Notes under the pieces: generated by a model | The model's database searches: none | Seen by the model: only the letters and a program-made list of their open reading frames with translations | Told to the model about the DNA's origin: nothing | Position numbers and translations under genes: made by a program | Virus record (IMG/VR): IMGVR_UViG_3300031718_000110 | Coordinates: 1-22,619 of that record | DNA from: a virus | Length of the DNA: 22,619 nt | Reading direction: 5' to 3' (one strand) | Part shown: one piece after another, positions 7,131 to 14,700 of the stretch | Numbering within the stretch: the stretch's first letter is position 1 | Layout: the number at the start of each line of letters is the position of its first letter

Positions 7131-7769
7131 TTGCGTTTCCTTAGTTGGACTTATTGGGAATGAAATAGGTGCAGAGTGTGGTGATGAGACCGCCGATGGC
7201 AATACCGAGGGCTGGGCTTGGGGCTTTCGAAAGATACTGGTCACACGCGAGAATAACGACTTGCCCGAGGAACTGTCCGATGGTGGCACCGATGACGACT
7301 TTTTGACCGGGTACCCACTTTGCTGGGGGAGACTCTGGATCTTGCATAAAACTCCTGGCACTGGCACATCGGCCACTATTTGCGATACGTAGTTTCGCGT
7401 CTCAATCGGCAGTGTAGCGAAAGTCCCTTGACTTTTCTGCCATTTACTTAAGTTTCCTGGCCCAAAATCGTAGGCAGCGAGTCCGAGTTGCCAATCTCCG
7501 CCAAATCTTTTGCTGAGGGAGGCGAGATAGGCGGTAGCGGTTCCGATGTCCTTAACGGGATTAACGCCTGCCCCACGGAAAAATTGAGGGAGCAACTGGA
7601 AGAGTCCGACGGCGCCTGAAGTGGGATTTCGAGCGTCAGAGTTAAATCTTGACTCTTGATAGCACTGACGAGCGCTGAGTCCTTCAGGGATGCCATTATT
7701 GATCTCCGCGGCGCTGATGACAGGTACCCACTTCTCTGCATTCGGGCCTAAGCGCCAACTATCGCCCAT
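6831..7769 (-). CDS. Lytic transglycosylase (SLT type), frame continuing through the next two genes
   Basis: The frame is open from ATG 7802. I prefer ATG 7769 because AGGA lies six bases upstream. From that start the catalytic Glu39 lies in CYQESRFN, followed by SGAVGLFQLLP (about 52-61) and AAYDFGPGN, the three landmarks of the SLT/lysozyme-like fold that cuts the glycan strands of peptidoglycan. The domain ends near ETRNYVSQIVADV (about residue 134). After that there is no stop: the frame crosses the holin-like gene as Ser/Pro-rich filler and then runs in phase into the 99-aa gene, giving 312 residues. Whether the long product is made is unclear; the enzyme core alone is about 140 residues. 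It overlaps the end of the coiled-coil membrane protein gene by about 10 bases. Confidence 0.82.
   Translation of the reverse strand: MGDSWRLGPNAEKWVPVISAAEINNGIPEGLSARQCYQESRFNSDARNPTSGAVGLFQLLPQFFRGAGVNPVKDIGTATAYLASLSKRFGGDWQLGLAAYDFGPGNLSKWQKSQGTFATLPIETRNYVSQIVADVPVPGVLCKIQSLPQQSGYPVKKSSSVPPSDSSSGKSLFSRVTSIFRKPQAQPSVLPSAVSSPHSAPISFPISPTKETQMSTPNPVLIAAAPTVIQAVQLLQTCINTILTGDPMQIPLRAGPAAGILVNQLELLLPGLATAEAGTVQTDINSKLNALIAKLQGMTTGTATAPAAIKPA
7141..7347 (-). CDS. Holin-like membrane protein nested out of frame
   Basis: ATG 7347 has AGGAGT four bases upstream, one of the best binding sites in the region. The 68-residue product has two membrane helices: about 16-36 (VVIGATIGQFLGQVVILAC) and about 45-63 (PALGIAIGGLITTLCTYFIP), separated by a short loop, with a short C-terminal tail. 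Size, layout and position beside a transglycosylase are those of a holin, which would let the lysis enzyme reach the cell wall. It lies entirely inside the longer transglycosylase frame, in another phase. Holins are too diverse for a family name. Confidence 0.7.
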   Translation of the reverse strand: MQDPESPPAKWVPGQKVVIGATIGQFLGQVVILACDQYLSKAPSPALGIAIGGLITTLCTYFIPNKSN

Positions 7770-8136
7770 GCCCATTCCTAAATAGCGCATCGACCCTTTC
7801 ATGCACCGCTCTGATATCCGATCGGGTCGCCATGCCGTTATCCAAATTCTCCTTATGCATCCGTAAGCGCTCCTCCTTCATCTCTTGCATGAATGCCATT
7901 AGTTCAATGCGCGTGACTAACCCCGGTATTTTATCTTCCACGGCATTTACCATCTTAATCGTTGCGTAAGTTGAAGCTAGCTGCCCGATCAGAACTTCGT
8001 GCACATCGACTTTGATCACATATTTTCGCTGAATCCATCCATAAATTCCGATGAAGATCCCGGAGACGGCGAGCGCGAACCAACTTAAGACTTGAATTGC
8101 CCATGGGGGTAGAGGGGTCGTGTTCTCGATAGCCAT
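7759..8136 (-). CDS. Single-pass membrane protein with coiled coil
   Basis: ATG 8136 shares one base with the upstream stop (TAATG) and has AAAGGT nearby. The product is 125 residues. After a short lead (MAIENTTPLPP) there is one helix at about 12-35 (WAIQVLSWFALAVSGIFIGI), then a basic segment and a long charged helix (LMAFMQEMKEERLRMHKEN) ending in RAVHERVDALF. That is an N-in anchor with a periplasmic or cytoplasmic coiled coil, as in some phage lysis-accessory or inner-spanin-like proteins. No outer-spanin partner is visible next to it. It directly precedes the transglycosylase. Confidence 0.7.
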   Translation of the reverse strand: MAIENTTPLPPWAIQVLSWFALAVSGIFIGIYGWIQRKYVIKVDVHEVLIGQLASTYATIKMVNAVEDKIPGLVTRIELMAFMQEMKEERLRMHKENLDNGMATRSDIRAVHERVDALFRNGHGR

Positions 8137-8636
8137 TACGACCTTTGCAGTATCACGGCTACCGTGGCGCTGTTTAAGAAATGAAATCCAGGATTCCAAG
8201 ACCAATTGGCACTGCCGCCGAGTGAGCCTCCTGAAAATGTAGCCGAGGTGCTGAGCAGAAGCGTGCCATTTAGCATCAAGCTAGTTAGGTATCCAGACGT
8301 AATGGAACCAACATATCCAGTAATCGTTAAATTCAACGGAAACGGATTCGTCACGCTCGCATCGATCGCCGTCACGGTCGCCCCGTCTCCTAAGACATTA
8401 GGCGTGAGTGACCCAAAGCCACCTTGCGCGTAGCCATTCGTGCCACCTACCGGAGCGCCGGCAGTGACGAGAGTCAGAAAATCCGCGCCCGTGAAAACCA
8501 ATCTAGCCGTCGATCCTGAATCGATGACCCAAATTTTTTTTATCTTCCTCGCCGTCGAGCCAGAATCGATCACCCACACTTTTTTAACCTTGCGGGTGGT
8601 TGAGCCTGAATCGACGACGTAGGTGAATTGGCTCAT
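8136..8636 (-). CDS. Tail protein with VIDSGST tandem repeats
   Basis: The product is 166 residues. Residues 7-47 contain three copies of a 15-residue unit around VIDSGSTARKIKKIW, the last incomplete. The rest is Gly/Ser/Thr-rich beta-type sequence (GADFLTLVTAGAPVGGTNG; LNLTITGYVGSITSGY) ending in LNSATVAVILQRS, as in phage fibre or decoration domains. It follows the 221-aa tail protein with a 6-base gap and overlaps the membrane protein gene by one base. Virion or tail role inferred from position and composition; no named family. Confidence 0.65.
   Translation of the reverse strand: MSQFTYVVDSGSTTRKVKKVWVIDSGSTARKIKKIWVIDSGSTARLVFTGADFLTLVTAGAPVGGTNGYAQGGFGSLTPNVLGDGATVTAIDASVTNPFPLNLTITGYVGSITSGYLTSLMLNGTLLLSTSATFSGGSLGGSANWSWNPGFHFLNSATVAVILQRS
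8484..8618 (-). repeat. 45-bp tandem repeat (VIDSGST-RK-KK-W units)
   Basis: Three units with 45-base period run from 8618 down to about 8490, the third incomplete. Each encodes V-[VI]-D-S-G-S-T-[TA]-R, and the first two also [K]-[VI]-KK-[VI]-W. The second contains a run of eight A on the coding strand near 8534-8541. Confidence 0.75.
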
Positions 8637-8642
8637 GGCGAC

Positions 8643-9308
8643 TCAGAAGTAATAAAAAATTGCGCCCGGCGCGCCCGATGGCGTCGTGCCAGGATCTGCC
8701 GCAATGGTCACACCTGGACCTACGCCAGGATTTGGCAGTTGCGCATTCGGTACCGTGCCGCTTGAGAGATTCGAGGCGTTCGCGGCCGTTGCGATGGCAT
8801 TCGCCTGCGCTGTGTTGGCAGCATTGGTGGCGAAAGATTCGGCGGTCGATAAGACTACCGTGTCGGCGGCTGTGGCGAAGGCTTCGGCGGAAGCCACGGC
8901 TCCCGCAGCTAGCGCAGAATCGGCAACGCCTACATTGGCGCCATTCGATACTGTGATGGTGCGAAACCCTTGTAACAAAACCGGGCCTACGCCGCCGCTG
9001 ATGCCGAACGTCAGACTGAACGCGCCGGTTGTCGTATTTCCAACTGTCCAAATTCCGCCAACTCCGGCAGGTAAAACATAGACTAGATTGCCGGAGATTG
9101 TTCCGGTGAATTGAATGTTAATTGGCGTGTATTCCGAGAGTGTCAGAGCGTACGTGCCTGCGGCAACGCCAGTCACATCGATGAGAGTATTTCCCCCAAA
9201 CGCATTATCAATAATCGCCCAGTCCGCGTTCACGGGTACATCCCAGTCGTTGTTGAATGACCCCGACGCGGGCATCTGAATATTCTTGTTAGGCGTAAAC
9301 GTTGACAT
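8643..9308 (-). CDS. Phage tail fibre/structural protein
   Basis: ATG 9308 has GAGG seven bases upstream. The product is 221 residues. The N-terminal half (TPNKNIQMPASGSFNNDWDV, then PVNADWAIIDNAFGG, INIQFTGTISGNLVYVLPAG, GGIWTVGNTTTGAFSLTFGI) matches a module I recall from phage neck or tail-fibre proteins. The second half is Ala-rich and helical (ASAEAFATAADTVVLSTAES), followed by a short GVTIAADPGTTPSGAPG end. Position among tail genes supports a virion role. A strong rightward promoter lies in its leader. Confidence 0.7.
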   Translation of the reverse strand: MSTFTPNKNIQMPASGSFNNDWDVPVNADWAIIDNAFGGNTLIDVTGVAAGTYALTLSEYTPINIQFTGTISGNLVYVLPAGVGGIWTVGNTTTGAFSLTFGISGGVGPVLLQGFRTITVSNGANVGVADSALAAGAVASAEAFATAADTVVLSTAESFATNAANTAQANAIATAANASNLSSGTVPNAQLPNPGVGPGVTIAADPGTTPSGAPGAIFYYF

Positions 9309-9324
9309 TACATAACCTCAAAAA

Positions 9325-9353
9325 TTGACATTTCCAAGAAGCGGCTTTATTCT
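9325..9353 (+). promoter_or_regulatory. Sigma70-like promoter for the 43-aa membrane protein
   Basis: A perfect -35 TTGACA (9325-9330), a 17-base spacer and TATTCT (9348-9353, 4 of 6 to the -10 consensus) precede the small plus-strand gene by about 25 bases. It points against the direction of the late genes. By-eye call, but a perfect hexamer with optimal spacing directly before a gene is unlikely to be chance. Confidence 0.55.
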
Positions 9354-9377
9354 CAGCGCCAACAAGGAGTAAATGAC

Positions 9378-9509
9378 ATGATCTGGATATTCGCCGCAGT
9401 CGTTCTGATCCTCGCTGTGTTTAACGAGGGGTTTCGTAAACTGGTGTACGTTGCTGGCGGCATTGCTGTTGGTTTGCTCCTCGTGGCAACGGTAATTCAT
9501 GGTGGATGA
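9378..9509 (+). CDS. 43-aa two-helix membrane protein, moron-like
   Basis: ATG 9378 has AAGGAG at 9364-9369, eight bases away, and the stop is TGA 9507-9509. The peptide is MIWIFAAVVLILAVFNEGFR followed by KLVYVAGGIAVGLLLVATVI and HGG: two hydrophobic helices joined by a short charged loop. It lies in the 203-base gap between two leftward genes and ends two bases from the end of the 734-aa gene. Own promoter, opposite strand and membrane character fit a moron, an extra gene expressed separately from the late operon, for example in a lysogen. Function unknown. Confidence 0.62.
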   Translation: MIWIFAAVVLILAVFNEGFRKLVYVAGGIAVGLLLVATVIHGG

Positions 9510-9511
9510 AT

Positions 9512-11716
9512 TCACAGCGCGTTCCCCGCGATTTCTAACGCTTTCGCAATAGTGTTATCACTTACGTGCAAGAGTGGCTTTGTCGTCTTATCTGTCTCGC
9601 GCTTTGCGGCCTTCCATTTCTGCATCAGGCGTTCAACTAAAGCCTCATGATCTACCTTTCCGCCACTCGCTCGCTGAACCCTGGGCGGTGCAGTCGGAAC
9701 ATGATCTAATCCTGCCCCAGGCTTAGTCGCATCTTGCGCAAATTTCAATTTTGCATCCTTCACGGATTGAACCGCTTTTGCTTCTTTCTTGCCCTTCATG
9801 ATCCCCTGAGTCAGGCGTTTTATTCCAAGCCCAACAGGGCCCGCCACATGGGCTGCAGCGACATCTCCGGCGGTATCTAATCCATGCCCAACCAACCCGG
9901 CGGCCGTTGATGGCAACTCAGTCCCTACAGCGCCGAATCTTTGAAGAGTCAGCGCGGTATTTGATCGGTTCGTAGAGCTAGATTTGCTTTCGTTGTTCAC
10001 GTATCCAGATACGCGCTTTAGTCGCTCGATGTTGTCGATAGTCTCTGGACTCAGAAGCGCGCTAGCTTTTGGCGCCATAGCATCGACTGCGTTTTTGAAT
10101 GATGCGTTACGGAAAGATCCGTTGCCCAAATTGTCGATACCTGCAGCGCCGCTCAATTTATTGAGTGCATGCCCCTCAATTGATTGAGCCAAAACCGGAT
10201 CAGGAACTGCAGTCTTTAGGCGCTGGACCAATGCTGGAGATGCTGCTGCGCCATTTCCAGTCGCATAGGTATCTAGAAACTTTCCCGCCAGCGGCGACGG
10301 TGCCCCTATGACGTGAAGGCCTTTCTTTTTAGGCACGTTGTCATTAACCGCAGCGTCAATTGCCGGATTATCTCGGCTAAGCTCAAACTGCGCTTTCGCC
10401 GCCGCTCGAGCTTGATCCGCCAAATCCTTAAGGGGCGCTGCTTCCGGTGGCAGTGGCATGCTTTCAAGAGTATTGCGAACAATACCGGCAGCCACTCCTT
10501 CTGGCGTGTTCGTTCGCTGTAATGTCGCAAGATTGCTGCGAGCGTTTTCAAATCTCTCGAATGTGATTGGTTTGCCAGATCGCAGATCATTCAAAATAGG
10601 TCGAATTGAACTGCTTTCGTTTGCCACTTCCGACAGGTAATGATGTCCTAGCTGCGAGTCAATAGTACTTATGGCTGATCCAGAATCTATCGGAACAGAT
10701 CCGCCATTCGCATCTGTCAGCGCCTGATACTTTGCGCGCTTGTCTAAAGTCAAAGCATTATCTTGCGTCTTGATCGCATCTATGGCGGTTTGATCGTGCT
10801 CTAGATTATTTCTCTGCACGATATCTGGCGTCGCGCGGCGGCGAATCTCTCCCATACTTGCGCCAAGTTTGGTGTCTTGATCTTCTATGGAATCACTGAG
10901 AATTTTTTGTGTATCAGGATCGACGCGAAGATTCTTTTCGTCAGATATCTGCTGCGCGTCCCCAGTTGCCTGTCCTTTGCGCAACCATAGAGGATCAGAT
11001 CCTTCCGGCAGTGGTAATTGTGCTGTATCCAAGTGCCTGTCGAGTGCTACGGGATGAATAGCACCGCCGGTTTTTTGGGCTGCTTGCGAGATAGCCGCCT
11101 TTAACTCCGGGGGCGCTACGCTAAGGTCTGCTGCTGCGCCTGCAGCACCGGTAGAAGTTCGAGCGGCGTGCTGTGCAACCGCGTCCTCGGCGCTCATAGG
11201 AACCGCTTTCGGTGCTATTTTTGGCAAGTCCGAAAGAGACGAAAGAGCGCCCCTACCTGCATTAGCCATTGGAGCAATTGAAGCCACATCGGTGGCAACG
11301 GGAGCAACGTAATTCTTAACGAAATCAGTTTCCGCGTCAGGCAGAGGAAAATCTTCCTTGGCTACCTTCACGGCTGCGTCTTTTATCGGCCTTAAAGTCT
11401 CGCCAACAGAAGATGCGACGTTCTTTTCGTTTTCATTGAGTGGCACGCGCAAAGCATCGACTGCGCTAGAATCTGGAGCATTCGTATCACCACCGGTTAC
11501 TCTGCGATACAAATCTTGAGCTCCATGCGCGGCAGCATACGGAACATTTAGAATGCCTTTTCCGACCGCACCAGCTGCACCGTTAATGAATCCAATTGGA
11601 CCATCGGATATTTCCTTTATAGTGCTGGCAGGATTGAAATCCATAGGCGGAGGCGACCAATCCGCGTTCTCAAAGTCCGCATCTGGCGGCGACCATTGAT
11701 CGTCGTCGGCAGCCAT
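9512..11716 (-). CDS. Probable internal virion / DNA ejection protein (734 aa)
   Basis: ATG 11716 shares one base with the upstream stop (TAATG). The N-terminus is acidic with repeated WSPP (QWSPPDADFENADWSPPPMD). The body is mostly helical, polar and Ala-rich, with no enzyme motif that I recognise. The C-terminus RASGGKVDHEALVERLMQKW, then KAAKRETDKTTKPLL and DNTIAKALEIAGNAL, is a tail I recall from podophage internal proteins thought to be ejected with DNA. It follows the 1418-aa protein. Role inferred from size, composition and position between tail-stem genes and fibres. Confidence 0.65.
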   Translation of the reverse strand: MAADDDQWSPPDADFENADWSPPPMDFNPASTIKEISDGPIGFINGAAGAVGKGILNVPYAAAHGAQDLYRRVTGGDTNAPDSSAVDALRVPLNENEKNVASSVGETLRPIKDAAVKVAKEDFPLPDAETDFVKNYVAPVATDVASIAPMANAGRGALSSLSDLPKIAPKAVPMSAEDAVAQHAARTSTGAAGAAADLSVAPPELKAAISQAAQKTGGAIHPVALDRHLDTAQLPLPEGSDPLWLRKGQATGDAQQISDEKNLRVDPDTQKILSDSIEDQDTKLGASMGEIRRRATPDIVQRNNLEHDQTAIDAIKTQDNALTLDKRAKYQALTDANGGSVPIDSGSAISTIDSQLGHHYLSEVANESSSIRPILNDLRSGKPITFERFENARSNLATLQRTNTPEGVAAGIVRNTLESMPLPPEAAPLKDLADQARAAAKAQFELSRDNPAIDAAVNDNVPKKKGLHVIGAPSPLAGKFLDTYATGNGAAASPALVQRLKTAVPDPVLAQSIEGHALNKLSGAAGIDNLGNGSFRNASFKNAVDAMAPKASALLSPETIDNIERLKRVSGYVNNESKSSSTNRSNTALTLQRFGAVGTELPSTAAGLVGHGLDTAGDVAAAHVAGPVGLGIKRLTQGIMKGKKEAKAVQSVKDAKLKFAQDATKPGAGLDHVPTAPPRVQRASGGKVDHEALVERLMQKWKAAKRETDKTTKPLLHVSDNTIAKALEIAGNAL

Positions 11717-14700
11717 TACTGCTTAACTCCGGCTTTGCCGTTATGCATGTACGTCGCGCCCCTCGGGAGTGCGTCATAGTCGGCTTTGCTCTTGACGACA
11801 GGGGTTTTATCAACGGTGTTGACCGCATCGGCTCTAGGATAATGCTCTTGGTTCCATCGGAAGAACGATTGCGGATCGCCATTATATCCGCCGCGGGGAT
11901 TTTCCTTAGATGGCGGACTCTGATCGAGGAATGTTTTGACGCGATTGGCGGTATCTAACGTGTACTGATTTATGTTTATGTTTGAATTAAGCAAATCATT
12001 CAATGCATCGGGCGTATTGGCAGTACTCGGGCTTAACTGCTCAAACTGCAGGCCAGTATTTTTGTCCGTAGAGTGAGCGAAATTTCCATGCGACATTTGC
12101 ACGGCTAAATTGCCTAAGTTCTTTGCGGCTATTTGATAATTAGTAGCGTCAATGTGTCCACCAGGAACGGCCGCGCTCGCGGCCTTAATGGCCGGGCCAA
12201 AAGCGCCAGTAATTGGCGCGCCTTTGGAGTCCATTATTTGTTTCGCGGCCTTGGCAAATTGAAGAGCAGCGCCAGCAGATTGCGCGGATTCTTCGGCGTC
12301 TGCCTGCAATTTTGCGCGCGTTTCAGATGTAGCTTTAACCTGATTAGTAACCGCATCACTCGGCGTCGTGCCAATCTGGGTAGGAATCGGCGCGAGTTTG
12401 TACTTAGGATCTGAGAATGCCTTTGTGTCTACCGGATTGACAGGCGCGGTAGGCGCAACTGGCGCAGGCTTAACCACCGGCGCTCTAGTCGGCACGACCG
12501 GCGGCGCAGCTCGCGCAGGCGCAGCAGCCGACTGTGGTGCATTCGCGCTCGGTGGCAGGGCTCCTGGTGGTAATTGCCTAGAAATATAGTCCGCAGGTGA
12601 AGTACCACCATTGATGGCGTATTTCGGCATTAACTTCGTCTCGCCAGGCACGCCGGTTGGCACAGGTACCTTAGTGAGCGCATCGTTCATCATGTCCGCA
12701 TATTTTTGCGTACTGATGGTCTGCGTCTGATCGCCTATGGTGGGCCTATTCGTGCGCGTGTTGGTTGGCACGCCATCGCGCATTTCGTACTTATCGCCGG
12801 TGTATTGCTGATAGGCATTCGCCACGGACGCCGCAGAGGCGCGCAGTTCTGGATCTTTTGCATTCTGCGCGACTGAATAAGCATCGTCGTAATTCTGACG
12901 CGCATCGTTTTGATTAGCAGCGACTTGATTGTCCTGGTATTGCTTGATTTCGGCTTTCACAGCATCGACAGGCGCACTGCTGCCGAGCGCATAGGACTTC
13001 CTGTAGGCGTCTTGCAACTTCGCCGCTAAAGCTGGCGGCGTTGGCTGGATGAAGTATTGCTTTCGCAAATCCGTAGGCGCATACGAGCCTTGTGACGGTA
13101 GCGGCGATGGGGGAGCGCTTGGCGTACTCGGAGGCGCTTTCAAGTAATTCAATTTCTGCTGCGCCATCTGATTGGCTAAATTCACGCCCTGCGTCGTCGC
13201 CTCAGTCTGCCGAGTGTCAGCCAAACCCCGCTGCGTCGGCACATAGTCGCGCGCCGCCGCGCCCAAACCAGAAGCCAGAGCCACACCAAGATGGCGCGTC
13301 GGCGCCGTCCCCATCGCCGCCAAGCCTTCCGCCAAAGGGATGATTTTCCCCTTATTCCTATCCCACCACGACGGCCCCGAGTCCATCTTCAACGGCGCCG
13401 CAGGAGCCACGCCAGCGCTCTTCGGCGGCGTATCAGAGTCATCCGACGGCCCCGCATCCGTGTTATCGGTATCGTCCGGATCACCGCCCGCAGCCAAGCC
13501 AATCCGTCCGCCACGCTTCGCCGCCGTGTTCGAGAACATCGACCCGAGCGCCCCCGATGCGCCTTGCTCAGTTCCCAACGTCATCAGTGTCTGCAGCCCT
13601 GTCGGCTGCTTAACCAATGGTCCCGCGGTCTGCAACTTCGGCGCCCCGCCGCTCGTATCCGGAATATCCAATGACCCATCAGGATCCGAGTACGGCATCC
13701 CACCCGCATCGTAGCCAATCCGCCCACCGCGCTTCGCCGCAATCAGCGCCGCAGCTCCGACATCCGCCGCCGCGTACTCAGCCGCGAGCGCCGCTGCCGC
13801 CTCAGCCGCCGCAGTACCTCCCGCATCCGCCGCAGCCGCACCCGCAGCTCCTGCCGCCGCATCTCCGGCCGCACCTGCCGCTGCGCCAGAGCCCGCGGTT
13901 GCCGCCGCGCTCGTGCCCGCAGCATCGGCCGCAGGGGCAGCGGCAGGGGATGCCACACCGTAGCCTGCGGAGCCATCGAAGCCGCCGGACATATCAACTG
14001 GCGTTGAGCCATCGAATGACACGCCTTCGGTGCCCGTCGAACTCCACGGTCCGTTATTCGAAGGCGGCGAATTTGGCGCCGATGGCCCGCTCATCTTTTT
14101 GTACGCCGAATAGCCCTTCTGAGCGAGACCTATGCCTTGATTTAAGCCACTCGACCCGGATGGCGCGGGCTGTGGCGTGCCAGAAGCCACGGCCAATGTA
14201 TGCGTGCCACCGCCGGCCGATGGGATATCCTCGCCCTTGCGCTGCTGATTGCCGTACATCGCCCCATGCGCGCCCACCAGGCCACTGAAGTCCACATCCC
14301 CGCCATCATCATAGCCGCGACGTCCCGCGACCCCGCCGCGCTTATAATCCGATGGCGACACGGAAGCCTCGGTCGTATCAGGCACCACTGCGGCTGCTGA
14401 GCCGTCAAAATTCGCCCCCGGCGCACTCCATGCCGCAGGCGCCAAACCCCCGTCAGTGGTCGTCGTGGTCGTATGGCGAACTGGTTTGCCTCCAAAGTCG
14501 TCATAGAGGCCTTTGCCTGATTTCGCAAGACCCATGGCACCCGATAGGTTTTGCACGCCAGTCGGCTGCGCTTTCAAGCCACCCTCTGCGGTGACTAAGT
14601 GCGGCACGGCTCCGGTGGGGGCCGGCACTCGGCTCGAGCCGCCGCGCGGTACACTGCCGCCCGCGCCACCATAGACTCCGCTTGCAGAGCTCATCGGCGC

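Noticed and set aside
8530-8545. Programmed frameshift at the A8 run
   Set aside because: No alternative frame of useful length follows and no downstream structure is evident; kept only as a note on the repeat.
9318-9515. Minus-strand 65-aa frame starting with GTG next to the stop of the 734-aa gene
   Set aside because: It covers the plus-strand gene, has odd polar composition typical of the antisense of membrane helices, and the plus frame has a better promoter, binding site and hydrophobic pattern.
13617-14288. Long plus-strand Pro/Arg-rich frame and similar antisense frames
   Set aside because: They are by-products of high-GC Ala/Gly-rich codons in the 1418-aa gene and have no start signal or family.
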